A stretch of 64,000 nucleotides of DNA from Pelargonium x hortorum (Eukaryota > Streptophyta > Magnoliopsida > Geraniales > Geraniaceae): contig JAYMTJ010000002.1 in the NCBI GenBank assembly GCA_036897525.1, positions 124,001 through 188,000 on the forward strand. The letters run 5' to 3'. The translations under genes and the position numbers were made by a program. The notes beneath the pieces were generated by a model, which saw nothing but the letters and a program-made list of their open reading frames with translations, was not told the DNA's origin and did no database searches. Each line of letters opens with the position of its first letter. Positions within the stretch are counted from its first letter, which is position 1. Of this stretch, positions 34,380-47,300 are shown piece after piece.

Positions 34380-37300
34380 TCTTTTTGTACCCCTTCTTAT
34401 GCTAGACCCATTAGTAGGATTCTATATCTGAGTAGCCTATACCCTAGCATGTATGGGTTAAATCAAAGGGTGTTAAAGCAAACAATGAGTTTAGTTATAA
34501 AGTATGCATAAAATATCTTGTCTATCTTGACTTTATATACATATACTTGCAGGTCCCATCTCTTAGCATACCTTTCTCTACAAGGAGCTCTTCCTAGCTT
34601 TACATTGTCAAGCAAGCTCGCATTTGCCGGCTTACACAGAAGAATACAAGCTGCACTTGGTTTCCATTAGCAAGAATGAATTGAAGCCTATCCTTTACAG
34701 TCAATCAAGAATAGGAATCTCCTCTCAAAATAGAATGTAGTCAGTTACTGGTTATGCTCGCTTTCAAAGAATTGGATAGCATTCACCCTCAAGACAAAAG
34801 CCAAAGCAAATAAAGGCATAATCTTAGATTATGTATCTATCTTCAAAGAGTTAGTACACAAATGCACTGTCCAAGGTAAAGTGGTTAGAACAAAAGAGTT
34901 CAGTCAGCATGTTTCCTTCTTAGTCTTAGTTAGAGAGGTAGATAGATCGGGTCAGTCCAGAGTTCTCAAGAATACATTTCCTAGTATTACAGGATAAAGG
35001 CCTTCTAAGCCGAATAAGTACACAAGAAACTGTTCTCAACTCTATAAAGTTAGAATAAAGATTAGAAGCGTAAACCAACAGCATTCCACTTGAGACTCAT
35101 AAGCATTAGAACACAATAAACTGCATAAACAGCACCAAAATAGGTTCAGGAAATTCATAAGTTTACAAGTATACAATCCAAGCAAAGAGGTTGTGTTATT
35201 AGACTGCCTAATATTATACTTATTTGTTTTGTAGTTGGCAGGGTCTTAAGTACACAAGCAAATAGGTCCCCGGTTACACCTTTTGAAAGGAGTGGGTTTA
35301 GGGTTTCGGATGACTAGAACAAGCTTCCTAGGATCCAGAGAAGAGGTATTATAGTTACCAGCTGACAAGAAGAAGAGATTCTATACTTTGACTTAGATTG
35401 GTAAGTTCGAATAGTTGTTGGATTTGTAGGGTTCTAAAGAAGAAGTTGGTACACCCAGAGTCCTAAATGTACAAGTTAGTAAATCAAGGCAAGTTTACTT
35501 GGGATTAACAAAAGGGCAGTACCGTAGAGCAAACTAAGAGCATTGAATGACAGAGAGTTCGTTACTTCTCCTGCTCCTACACTTGCTCTAGCTCTAGGAG
35601 TCGAGTGCAAGGGAAGAAGAGGAATTGACATTGCTGTTGGAAAGAGGTTGAGTTAAAGAGGAAAGTGAAGTGACTATCTTAGCAGTTTCAATCTCTCGCT
35701 GTTGAAAGGAAGTGGAGTCGATAGCCAATACAGTCAAGCTAGGAAGTCAAGCTTAGGATTAGGGGTTTTTAAGCAAGTAACTTTTTAGAGAGGGTAAGAT
35801 ATGCTAGTACTAATTAGAGATTCCGTGTTCCTAGCAATAAAAAGGACTGAAGTTTTATGCCTCTATATGTAAATTCAGGGAAGGCAAAACAGCCAAAGAG
35901 TATTCCGATAAAAGTTTTCTTTTACCATTATGCCATGCTCAAGTACAATAAAATAACAACTAAGAGATTCCCATATAGCCTTTTTTCACTTAAAGTACTC
36001 TAATCAAACAAAACTAAGTATTTAAATACTTTACGTAAGTGCACTAGTATAATACTAAGTTTCTGGTTCGACTCAAGTCAGACGACATTCTAAGCGTGTT
36101 TTCATTAGAGTCTTTAGGACAAAAAGTTACTAAGTATTACTTCAAGAACAGGTTTAAAAAGCAAGATATAAATAAAGGATCTTTTTCTCTTCTTTCGAGT
36201 CCATAACTATATAATAAGGGATCTGCTATAAGTATACTTTTAAGCAAAAAATAAGTAGTTAAATAGTTAATCAGAAAATACTTGGGCATAGAAGTTAATA
36301 TAAGACTTTTCGTTTTACTTCAGGAATTGGCCAATTCAAAAATACATAAAAAGAGCTTTAGTACGGAACTTAATCTTAACACGAAATACGTTTTTATTAT
36401 AATTATCGTTTAAGCCCTCCTATACTTACTAAAAACGTAGTAATACATTATGACTCATTATCAATTCCTAGTCTTGAAAGTATAAGTAAACAAGAGCGAG
36501 AGGTTTTAGCGGTTATAAATTTCTATTATAACAAAACTTAGTAATAATAAAAAAAAGGAAGACTTGACTCTCTTTAGTATGATATAAAAAGCAGTTAATC
36601 AAATAGGACTAGTGCCCACTTTATAAGATTGCTTTAAGGAATAATGGAAACACAAAAACATGACACCCTTTGTACTCTATCATTAAAATTTGGTTACACC
36701 TATTAAATCACGTAAATTTAGAGGCACTCAGCATCAACAAAAAGTCAAAATCAATTTAAAGCAGAATAGAAAACCTCAGATACAAGAGCTCCTACTAAAC
36801 AATAAAGAACCTACTCGTTTATAGTTCTGAGCTGCCGAAGTTCATGAAATGGGAAAGAAGTCCCTAGTGAAGGCTCCGGGTGGGTGTCCAATCTACCTAG
36901 ATTCGGAAAAAAGATAGTAAAAAATTCACTTTTGTGGGATTGAGAAGCTCGGGATACTTTTAATTCAAGTCAATTAAAGCATCCTAAATGAAATCTAAAC
37001 ATTACCCTTTTTGGAAATAGTTATACCGGAAGTATCCTTTTATTAAAGTAGTAGTTAGGAGTCACCCAAATTTCTTTTGAAGCTTACTAAAGTTTTGTAA
37101 GAGTTTAAACTTGAAATTAGTTTTAAAGAAAAGTACATATATAATGCCCAGTCTCTCAAATTAGAATCCGGTTTGAGTATCCTTCGGTGAAAAAATCCAT
37201 ATAGAGATTGGTTATCATCAACTAAAAGAAATCTTAAGGGGCTATATTAATTAGGTCAGGTCCCTATTTGGCAACTCTAGGTATATCTTGAAGAAACAGA

Positions 37301-39607
37301 AACCCAGGTATAGATAATACTAGAGCCCTTATTTTATTTAATTACTGCTTTTTTGCCGGGATATCAAAGATTATAACTTTTGAGAATTCATAGTTTTTTA
37401 GTTAGTAATACTTCTTTTTTGGGCCGGTTTGGAAATTATTAAGCAAGATACTAAGAAAAAACGATAAGACCCGTAGTAGTCTTGTTCAAACATTCTTTTT
37501 TGCATCCCTATTTTTATAATATACTATTCTTAAGACAGGGGTTTAAATCCAATTATATATTACCAATTTTGGAAAGATATTAGGCTATAAGTATCAAGCA
37601 AGAACTCCGACTTATATTCCTCAGTTTACCAATCTTTTCACGCAAAAGCAGTTTTTCTCTTTACTGTATTTTTAAGTAAGTTGTAGTCTTTAAGGAAGAA
37701 TTCTTAAATTCTAGAAGAAGTTAGATTATTGGTAAAATATAGTTCAAGACATAATGTAAGGGTATAATTCTCAAGTTCCTGCTCTAATTAATGAAAGCTT
37801 GAGTATTATGAGAGTCAAATCTCTGACCAGTTTTCCTTGAGCTAATAAAGAATAGCAAATTGAACTACTTTATTCGATTTAAACCTTTAGCCTCCGTACA
37901 AATTTTATATTAACTAAAGCCCCAGAATCTCAGATTAAAGTCTTTTATTATATGCTCTCTATCTGTAGAAATCCGTTTGTTACAAAAGAACTCGATTTTG
38001 AAATGAAATTATGTCCTATATTTTATTCCTAACTCTGGGACCACTACGCATTAAAGTAGGAACCCCCCCTACTAAATAAAGCTTAATATCTAGATATATT
38101 AGAACTTCCTTATATAGTTTAACTGGTACTCATTAATTCTAGGGATACAGCACCCTTGCTTTAGTGTGACTTTTATAAGTGGAATAACTCAAATTTAGAA
38201 TACAGGGAAGTAGCTTGTAGTTGGATACTTTTATAGAAAGGGAAATTTGAGAATTAAAAGAGTCCAGGTTTTCTTTAACTACACTTTAAGTCAAGGGTTA
38301 GACCTAGCTATTTACCTTATTCTTCTTTTTCCTTTTCTTTTAAACTGAAATTACAAGATTTATAAGAACCCCTCTAAAGAAAAGGAAGTACTTCTTTAGA
38401 AAATAATGTTTAAGTTTAAACTTTATCTGTGAACTAGCATTACCAGAAAGCCCTCTTATTGACAAGTTAAGTAAGCTCCCTAATCAGCACTTACCATCTT
38501 AGATTTAGTATTCAGGCTTAACTATTAGGAAAAGTATAGAATGTTTAATATTACGACCTTCTTTTTCTTCTTTTCAAGGAGTACCCATAAAGAGTTCAAT
38601 TTAAAGACATATAATACGCGAGTCTCTTTATATTCTGAGGGTAGTACTAACTACGATTTATAGCTAATACTTCTTGATTTATAAGGATAAGGGCGGTACT
38701 TAGGAAAGAGAACATCCGCCTTAGTTCAAAAAACTCAATAAGAGACGGGGGTTTAACCCTTTCAAGGTCTTTTTAAGAGAGTAGGCTTTTTACCTGGAAA
38801 GCCTATACAATCTTATGTAATAGGAGAGAATTACTTATAAAGTGAGATCTATAGATAGTTGACAAATTAGAATACGATCACGGATAGGCAAAAGGCATTA
38901 CTCAACATTACACTGAGGTGAATCTACAACATTTTGAAAAGTATTGTGTTACTATATTGAACTAAAAGCTCGAGGACCTGGAAGTCTTTAGGATAAGCTG
39001 CACTAAGGAACTTCGATAAGGAAGGTAGAAGTAGTAATGATGAATTGAAGCATCATAGGGGCCCCTTTAGTTAAAATATCTTAATACATTGGATTTTACA
39101 AGGAGTTCTTATTCACATCAGCAAAACAACTTTAGTAGATCAAGTATGATACAGCAACACCTTTAGCAACCAATTACCTTGATTGAAACTTTTTGCGCAA
39201 GAATATATATAGTTTGGCAACTCAGTCATAACAGCTTACTTTACCAGAATGACTTCCCCCTTCTTCAAGACTCTACCTAACTATATCGAACTTTGGTCTT
39301 ACGTACCCTATTGGAAAATTGGGGGAAGAAACCAGAATAGCGCTCTCCAATAAAGCACGGAAGTTTTCCTTGTTTATTTTCCCGGGTAACCCTAATCGAG
39401 GAACCTCTACTAAAATAAAAAACCGGGAAGACTCCAAATTAGCGAAAATATAGCAAAAAACCAAGTACAAAAAGCACTAACCAAGGTCTTTTAGTAGAAT
39501 TAAGTCAAAGTATCTACTCGATGCATCTTGCAGATTTGTCTGCCGCACCGTTATTATAGGACTTTTTTTATTACACGAATACCTACTGGATTTATACATC
39601 TCTTATT

Positions 39608-39633
39608 AAAAAAGAAAAGAAAAGAAAAGAAAA
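39608..39633 (+). repeat. AAAAG microsatellite
   Basis: Four to five tandem AAAAG units in non-coding DNA. Confidence 0.8.
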
Positions 39634-40181
39634 CTGAGACCTCTTATCGAATGACTGAACAAATCCCTGATAATGCGTAAGCAACTTCTCTTTTTTATTT
39701 TGATTGCAGTCCTTGTTTTCACGGAACCGGTTATGCGTATACCCAATAGATCTTCTTATCCTCGTACTAGAATTGACGTTTCAAAAAAGGGGCCCCTCAA
39801 GAGGATTGGATTAGTTTAGAGCAAAGTCTTAATCTAGTCCATAGGTTCAAAGTAAGGTCACTTTTTTAAGTACACTCTTAAGGACTCCAACTCAGAGTTG
39901 GGCTTACCTATACGCCTATACGTTGTTATAAAATGTCTATTTAATAATAATTTATGCGTAAAACCCCTTTTATTTCAGTGACTTTAACCAAAGAGTTAAA
40001 CTAAGATAGATCTTTTTAGACCTTTTATCAAGTTATACTATAATGAAATTAAGTGTCCCTGTTTTTCTTTTTAGTCAAAAACCCAAGTCTCGTTTCTTTT
40101 GGTTAGTAAGCTTAGGTAAAATCACTTAAATAGAGATGAGTGGACATCTGATTGCTTCATTCATCAAAGCAAGTAGTACCC

Positions 40182-40517
40182 TTAAGGTATTTGAATATTT
40201 TTCCCGTTCCTAACATATAGGTAAGCTTTTTGAAAACGATACAAAATACAAGGGTTAAAACCCCCAGAACCCCGCTTATTTACAAAGGTGATATAGTAGC
40301 CACCTCGCGGTATATAATATAGTACTCTAAATAAAAGAAAAGTTAAGTATTCAGGGACCATCGACTTTACTACTACACAAGAAATTAATTGAACAAAAGT
40401 AAAAACTACTAAAGACACACACAGGATTTTGCAAACAAAGAGAAAAAAAGGGTTCCGGAAAAAAGAAAGACCAATGCAAGAGCACCCTTTCTTACCGTAT
40501 AATAATTGAATTCTCAT
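40182..40517 (-). CDS. Unrecognised ORF, 111 codons, hydrophobic middle
   Basis: Minus-strand frame beginning at ATG (40515-40517). Residues about 24-51 are strongly hydrophobic and would suit one or two membrane spans. The C-terminal part is basic and aromatic. Several Cys residues lie in the hydrophobic part. I recognise no family. Its length is within what chance allows here, and AT-rich random DNA readily encodes Phe/Leu/Val-rich frames, so the call is weak. It is worth a profile search because diverged mitochondrial membrane proteins look like this. Confidence 0.13.
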   Translation of the reverse strand: MRIQLLYGKKGCSCIGLSFFRNPFFLFVCKILCVSLVVFTFVQLISCVVVKSMVPEYLTFLLFRVLYYIPRGGYYITFVNKRGSGGFNPCILYRFQKAYLYVRNGKNIQIP

Positions 40518-40722
40518 TATATATGAGATATCTATTTGAAGTCTATAGCTTTTTCTAAAGTTCTTAATGAGTCGCTGAGTTAGAGTTTAGCTTTGGCACC
40601 CCAGAACTCTTTTTTGTTGGGTTTATTTGTTGTGCAACTAAAAGAGAGTCACTAAATTATTTGAATTAGTACTTTAAGTAATGACTCTCACCCTGAACTT
40701 TCTTGTTCTCGTACCTCTTGCT

Positions 40723-40734
40723 GGGGGGGGGGGG
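40723..40734 (+). repeat. G12 homopolymer run
   Basis: Twelve G residues in a row, in DNA where G is about 17% of bases. Nothing coding is nearby. It might be a slippage product or an assembly-sensitive site. Confidence 0.7.
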
Positions 40735-42482
40735 ATATATAAGTTTTTGCTAAAAAGAGCCTTTCATTTTTCTTTTTAGTACTCTCTGAAAAATGAAATA
40801 CCCAGAACCTATATTTTAAAAAGTTTCTATTTCTTATTTCACTTCGGAATCCTTGTCAATAAAGTTAAAAAAGTAAGACCATATTAATTATTTAACACAA
40901 AGGGACTCGGTACTACTAAAAAAAGTAGTATCATACAACACAAGGTCTAGTGTACTAAATTGTCCTGCTTCCAATCTCTGATTAGCCCCACACACAAATT
41001 AGAACTAGTAATTAAACAGAACTTTCAACTTTACTTTCATTGTAAAAAAGCGCAAAAACCCTTTATTAGAACAACCCCTCAATTAGGAATTCCGGGTAAG
41101 TAAGGCCGAACACAGATAAAAACTTTGATAGATAGGTATTTTAAACTAACCCCTTCTTGAGGGTTTAAACTAAGTCGCTTTACCTCTGATTGAAAGCGTA
41201 TTTTTAGTTTCATTTAAGGTTAGCTAGTATACAGTCGATATTACGAGAGTTACATTAATCTTGAGCCCTCTGCAGGTTAAAATAATACTATAAGTCATAC
41301 TGCTCCCTATAGCTCTATGAGCTAACAAGTTTATACCTGTCTGGATAAAAGCAACAGTTCATAAAACCTAAAAAGAGGGTCGCGATGTGAACCAAGAATA
41401 GGAACACACCCGTGTTAGTCTCACAACTTTTAAGGGGATTCCGTATATAATAGGATATATGTCGTATATCATCAGTTTGGGAGTCTCCATCTGGAAAGTT
41501 TTTTGTTAACGATTTTCAAGTATAGTCTAAGAGTTATAAATAGAGAAATGAGTGCGCCTGTCTTTTCCTGTAGTTAATATCGCTGCTACTTTCAGAATAA
41601 GGTAATGAAGAATCAAAGCAACGGAATAGGTCCTCTGACTCTCCTGGGCAGTTAGTAAATGAGGAAGCTATTATCTTCTAGCTTACTTATTTACTTGGGG
41701 ATATATCCATATCAGTACCTTCACAAGGGTATCGTAGCAACAAATAGATAAAAACCTAGGAATACACAAGCATAAGTAATCCCTTAGGCATAAGAGCTCT
41801 CGGGAGTTCGGTAATAAAACTGCGGTGCCTTTTTTTATAGAGTTTTCCTTGTTGGTTTAGGGTAAATATGAAACCTACTTAGAGTACATGAGATCCTCGA
41901 TATAGTACCCTCTCAATTTGTTAAGTAATAGCTACCTATAAATAAATGAATCTCAAAAAGAGTGGATCTAACCCCCTACTACAGAACCTTATGTTCTATT
42001 AATAAAAATACTGAAAGTCCAAGCCCGTCCATAACTCCTTATACTTAGATAAAGGATTCCCTAGCACATACTTTGACAACCCTTAAGGTGGATATTAATA
42101 GAACATTCCTAACCCAATTGTGTGAGACTAGCTCCTATGCATTACTTATTTAACGGTATTCTTTTGCTTTTAGCAAACAAACCAAGGAGTTTTCTAATTT
42201 TATTTTCATTTTGAGAGTCTCGATAGAGCTAAAGGAAGTTTGTTTAAGGTAAGAAATTGCTTCAAATCTTGGGTTGTATTCCTGAGATTCCTTTTTAGTT
42301 GAAATGTCTTCCTATATTGGATTTCCCTTCTTGTAGGCAAGTTGACTTGGTTGGGACTGACCCGATTGTAGCTACCTGTATTTATTAATAAGGAAGTACT
42401 CCGCAGGACAGGTTAGCAGCTATCAAGAAGATGGGGGATCCCCAGTCTAGCTATGAGGACTAAGAATTCGAGTAAGAAATGT

Positions 42483-42498
42483 ATACTCTCGAGAGTAT
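42483..42498. repeat. 16-bp perfect palindrome
   Basis: ATACTCTCGAGAGTAT is its own reverse complement; a second palindrome, GGGGATCCCC, lies 40 bp upstream. About one such 16-mer is expected by chance in 64 kb, so functional weight is low. Confidence 0.5.
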
Positions 42499-42677
42499 GA
42501 AACAAGGGATACAGAAAACACCGGTATTACAAAAGAGTGCCTGATTCTGAGGAGGAATGGGATAGTTTGCAAGGTTAAGAAAGCTGGTGTTGCTAATAAG
42601 ACTGGGATAGGTCTTAAGAAAGGAAAGTTAGAAGAGGACTAGTATAAAAGCAAATAAGAGTAACAAGTAAGTCAGTA

Positions 42678-42737
42678 TGCTGCTGATGGTGTATAACGTA
42701 AGTAGATCTATTCAGAATACAATAATGCCTTAACCCC
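42678..42737 (+). repeat. R2 repeat, left block
   Basis: GATGGTGTATAACGTA, then AATACAATAATGCCTTAACC. The second block matches 56916-56934 at nearly every position, and the first resembles the GTGATGGTATCGCG block at 57579. The right-hand GATAA..AGAGGAATT block is barely recognisable at the expected distance. Confidence 0.5.
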
Positions 42738-43456
42738 GGTTTCTTAATAATCTATGGGTGGGATTACCGAAACCCTGTCCTTTGATGATATAGTAAGTAG
42801 TAAGCTTCAGCAGAGGACGGAGAAGTACTTGTCAGCCCTTTCAATTTCATATGTATTCGTTATCCTTAGTCTTTATTGAAAGTTGAGGTAGAGCTACTAA
42901 GCCTTAGTCTGGTTTTTGGGTATTTTCCCAAGTACAAGCTTTTCCTAAACAAGGTATAGAATGAAACTGAGTAACTAAGTAGGATGTCCCCTATAAATAT
43001 GAAATGCAAAAGTATCTACTTGATAGGTTGTAATAAAGAAAAGAACGGGTTTCAAACTCATTTTCCTGAGATAGAACCGAGTACAGTCTCAAAGGACAAT
43101 TGCCTTGGAAGTTTTGAGTCTAATTTATAGAGAGCAAGTCTAGAAATTGTTAGGGATAAAGGCTCCGAAGAAAGGTACGGAAGCTAGAGTCTAGGTCTTT
43201 TTTATAAGTTTATAAGAAAGAGGTTAGTTTCGTACAAAAGAAGGTCAAGCTCCTAAGGACTCTAACCCTAAACAGGTAAAAGAAGAAAACGAAGTCATGC
43301 AGAGAACCGTTAAAAAGATTTTAAGTTAAAGAATTTTCAGTTAAGTGAAGTCAAGTTTTAGCAACCATTTTTCTTGAACGATAAGCTGCATAGCACAAGA
43401 AAGGATTCTCTATCTAAAGACACTGAATACAAAAATGGCTACCAATTTGCTGACTC

Positions 43457-43771
43457 TTTATCTAAATGATTACAGTGACTAAGAAAAAAACCTAAAACTC
43501 AAATTAGAAAGATTCTCAACTAACCGAACGGATTCTATAGACATTGAGATAACCTGGATTTGAACCTAGGACTTTTTATGAAAAGATTCTATGCTCTGTA
43601 TTACCTTTTTTCAATGAGAGAAGTTTGCTAATATACACTTCTTTCTGCTTCTGATATACATTCCACTAACTAATTGACTCTAGATTTAGAAGAATGAAAC
43701 TGGATTCCTTTATCTAAGTGATTTCAATGACTCTATTTTTTAAGTGATTATGATTAGTAGAAAAAACCTAA
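43457..43771 (+). repeat. R4 local cluster
   Basis: Three R4 motif copies lie close together: TTTATCTAAATGATTAC (43457), TTTATCTAAGTGATTTCAAT (43709) and TTTTTAAGTGATTATGAT (43737). The first and the last are each followed by an AAAAAACCTAA block, so a unit of at least 45 bp appears duplicated within 300 bp. Confidence 0.5.
43542..43617 (-). pseudogene. tRNA relic with CAT-like anticodon loop
   Basis: On the minus strand, CATTGA at the 5' end can pair with TCAATG at the 3' end. Inside are CAGAGCATAG (D-arm 3' side), TCTTTTCATAAAAAG (anticodon arm, with TTCATAA as loop) and CTAGGTTCAAATCCAGG (T arm with one mismatch and one G-U). The D stem lacks its 5' strand, which has become an A run. The best reading is a decayed trnM(CAU)- or trnE-like gene. 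Of the relics, its T arm is the best preserved. Embedded in the R4 cluster. Confidence 0.45.
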
Positions 43772-44125
43772 GGAATAGAATGAAATTGATATAGGTATAG
43801 GAGACCCCAACTGAACTAAACCAACCCTTATTTTTCAGGTTCAGGGCGAAACGGAGTTCCTTTGGAATAACACCTACTTATTATAAGTTATAAGAGGGTT
43901 CCCGGTACTAATCGAGATTTTGAGGGATTTGAGCTTTGTATCCGTAATTATTAAACTGAATGAAACAGCCTATAGCCTTTACTTCAGTTGGACACAGAAT
44001 TTCATCTAGGTTACAAGGACTCCCTTTACTTTAATTAAGGGCAAGGAATCCTTTCGATTTCTATTATATAATAGCTTCCGAGTACATATCAGTATCTTCT
44101 TATCCCTACCTATACTCTAACCTAA

Positions 44126-44279
44126 TCTGCTTTCTTATTAGTCTTAGTAGCTAGACCAGTCTTGATAATAGGAGTCTTCTTAGCTGTCTTATTGGTCTTA
44201 GTATGGTATGGTATATAGGTCTTCTTATTAAGGATATTACTTCTTATTAGAGTATAGAGCTGTAGAGGAGTAAGCCTTA
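44126..44279 (+). repeat. R1-related copy
   Basis: The right end, TGTAGAGGAGTAAGCCTTA (44261-44279), is identical to 20023-20041. The preceding 130 bp are rich in TCTTATTAGTCTTAGTA-type words that resemble R1 but do not align cleanly. AGCTAGACCAG here recurs at 55493. Confidence 0.5.
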
Positions 44280-44330
44280 TAGGAATTACGAAAGAGTAAA
44301 ATAGAAGCTTTCATGTTCCTCACATCCCTG

Positions 44331-47300
44331 CCTAGAAATGAATCTAAGGAATTGGTTAAGCATAGGTATATTGTGGTATATTGTGAGTCCCAATCTTAGA
44401 ATTAGAAATAAGGAATAAAGTTTAAACTTCTTCACTTGACTTACTAATCCGGAATAAGGAAGCCCCTAGAAACTCCATATACTACCAAATAAGCCTGCAC
44501 TTTTCTTTTACGCTGGACAAAAAGTAGTCTTTATTCAGCAAACAATATAGAAAGTAAGATATCGGGGGCTGGCGAGTTAGCTTACCCGCAAAAGAAGAAG
44601 AAGTATAGGAACCAACCCAGTCTAGAAACCATGTCAGCAAGACAACAGAGGATCCAGAGCAAGTGTAGTTAGTGCATTCCCAGGTATATTGTATTAAGTT
44701 AGTAGTATTATATAAGATATAGGTATAGTGGCTTTTTCTAAAATGTATATTTGCTAAAGTAAACTGAAGGAAGAAAAAAGTACTATAATAAGACTAGCGG
44801 TTAATAAGGGTATGGAGTACTTGCTAAACCCTTTTCCTTCGGAATTCCCCTGCCTGCTTCTCAAATGTTAAGACAACAGACCTATGGAGTCCCAAAAACC
44901 CTAGCCCAAAAGGAATGGACATAGAGGATAAGGGGTTCGCCCGAAACTCACAGTTTTTTGCCCGTCCTATCTATTAAAAACGTTTTTTTGGTTCCTTTTC
45001 AAATGTCCCTTAGAGTTAAGAGTGCCCCTTTATCCGCTCTATACTCTGAGACCCTTGTTGGTGTTAATGCTAAAGAAAACCGGTTACCTTAAAATTTTTA
45101 GATACTTTATAAAACAAAAGCGAAATAACGGAACTTGACGTATAACATTTTTTGGCTGGATTCCCTATCTTTTTTAATATAGATGTAGCAAAACTTACTT
45201 CTAGGAGACCCTTTTGTGGTCTAGCTCGCTGGGAGAGTCGTTATATTTACATTACAGTTCTAAACTTCACTGCAAAAGAATTTATTGTAAAACAAGAGAA
45301 GCCCGAAGGGGTTTGCTGTGTCTCTGGATAAAATGATTCTTGTATTCTAGGGGTTTTTCTAAACTCCCCTAGCCCTGCGCTTCCAAAAATGTAAAATACG
45401 GAAGAAATCCTTGTACTTCAGTTGGTTAAGAATACCTTTTCCATACACTTAATCGGGCAGCTCCCTTGTATATAAAAAAAACAGCATTTATAGGTTTTAC
45501 TTCATTTTTGTTAGTAGGTTGTACAGGCCCCTCAGAATCTACTTTTAGTTCAGAAGTTCCCTTAGTAGGAATCCGTCTTTTCTTTTGACTTTGCAGTTTT
45601 AGTAGAAGTAGCTATATAAAGGACTCCTTGATAAAGCATCCTAGGTCTTTCCTTTTTTTCTATTCTTATATTGCTATTTCTTATTAAAAAAAAACATGGA
45701 AAGGTTTACCTTTTGTGCTTGGTCTATTAAAACTAATAATATAATATAAATCTACTAACTTGCTTAATGAGCTCCCTAGTTAGGACTGAAAAAAAGTGTA
45801 ACAGCCTAATATAAACTAAACTAGGATCGATTTAATACTAATATGTCAAAAGCTGAGGTGAGGTTAATACATAACTTTCTTATAAGAAGAATCCCTGAGA
45901 AAGCCGCTTAAAAGAAATTAATGCAAACAGGTACTAAACAAAAGGCGGAAAGAGAAACCATACCCCGGGAGTTCCTAAACCAAGAGATTACTCATACTAA
46001 AGTACTAAAAGAGCCCCCTTATTAGATGGGGATGCCGGTAAAATAGAGTAAGGGAAAACTTCACTTCAGCAGAAAACACAAATAAGAGCTCTTTTCGTAT
46101 CTCTCTCTATAAAAGTATAAAATTATCCCGCACAATAATTAGAAATACTACGAGCAGCAATTCAATTTGAAAGACATCCACTTAAAAGCTCCTGGCCCAG
46201 TTTATACGAAAATAAAAATGACAGAAGTAAAATACTTCGATAGGACTAGGAAATATAAGAAATTTGTTTCTATTTAGAAGTAAAATCCTTCGGATACTTC
46301 CGCTAATTCGGGCTCCCTTTCTATACTTTAACTAGCATAGTAATTTAAGAATTCTCGTTTAATTTAGAACTTTTTGACTTGGTTCGGTAAAGACTTTCGT
46401 ACAATCTTTATAAGACACGGATTAAGTCTGGGCTTCTCATTTCTTAGAGAGTTAGAAACTGGTCGATTTGTCTTTCACTTGCCTAGAATAATCCTTAATA
46501 ATACAGCACTTAATCGATAACAGCCATTTTACTATAAGAGAGACCCTGTTTTGAGCCAGAAATTTTAGCTTGTTATGGAAAATAAAACAAACGAGCAATT
46601 CTTTTCCTTTATTTAGTACTTGATCTAAAGTTCGGGGGTAGCCCAGTTTTTAACCCCTTTTTTATCTGAATAGGTTTTTCAAGGGGCACGAATTACGCAA
46701 AACTTTTGTTAATTCAAAATGAGTAGTTACTTTTTTGACTTTGGCCGAAAGTCCGATAAGTTATACTCTTTTGAGGGACTTGTCCAGTTCTTTATAAAAT
46801 ATCCTAAGAAAGGCTCCCTGGTACTAACTAATCTTGGAACTGAGTTCTTCATTAACCCCCTCTGTGTTTATACGAGAAAAATGGGGCAGGGGGTCCTATT
46901 TGGTATTTAATTTAATACACAAAAATGGGCTGCTTTTATTCCTGAAAGGAAACCTTGCATGCTAGCCGCTCTAAAACTATTTGAATAAAGTTATTCACTA
47001 GAGTGAAATCTTATTAACACGGATAAAGACATAGCAATGCTTCTCTAGTACAAAAGTATGGTTTCCTACTCTACTTAAAGGAAGACTACCACCTAGAAAG
47101 ATATAGGCCTCTCTCGCTATTTAGTATTAGTTACTCCTGTTTTTTTAGGGGAGCCCAGAAGTGTGCCTTTACTATCTATAACTAAAAGATTTATTACAGG
47201 AGCGCTTATAACTTTAACTTGACTGGGTTTTTATCTTGGTTATAAGGACGTATAGAAGGTACTTTATGTTCTAGCCCCCTTTTATATTCGGATTCTCCCT

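Larger units (their letters stand above)
30661..35810. repeat. Repeat island (R1, R2 fragments, shuffled short repeats)
   Basis: About 5 kb with a more mixed composition than the flanks; a row sampled near 33121 is about 42% G+C, against 27% near 36481. Recurring words include CTTACAAGCAA (33.48, 33.6, 34.1 kb), GCTAGCATGG, and CCGGCTAACAAG-like variants. It holds an R2 fragment at 30681, R1-like sequence at 31851 and an R1 copy at 34329. An AAAGTAACCTT-TCATAGCT block at 31738 recurs at 55398. No gene is seen; 32021-32260 is a 79-codon frame without motifs. Confidence 0.45.
35811..41560. other. AT-rich desert
   Basis: About 5.7 kb, among the most AT-rich of the window (27% G+C in one counted row), with no recognisable gene. 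It contains an inverted R4 copy at 40118-40135, an AAAAG microsatellite at 39608-39633 and a G12 run at 40723-40734. The frame at 39273-39470 minus has no motif. Confidence 0.5.
41561..44330. repeat. Repeat island (R2, R4, R1 right end)
   Basis: About 2.8 kb with fewer homopolymers and repeated blocks shared with other islands: an R2 left block at 42678-42737, R4 copies at 43457, 43709 and 43737, and R1-related sequence at 44126-44279. There is also a perfect 16-bp palindrome at 42483-42498. No gene is recognisable. Confidence 0.45.

Noticed and set aside
21300-41800. CATAAGAG words as plant mitochondrial promoters (near 21637, 25162, 41788)
   Set aside because: Only a partial consensus without the wider A-rich context and with no gene downstream; not reported as promoters.
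42433-42498. Two close palindromes as a regulatory operator
   Set aside because: Palindromes of this size are expected about once or more by chance in 64 kb and no gene adjoins.
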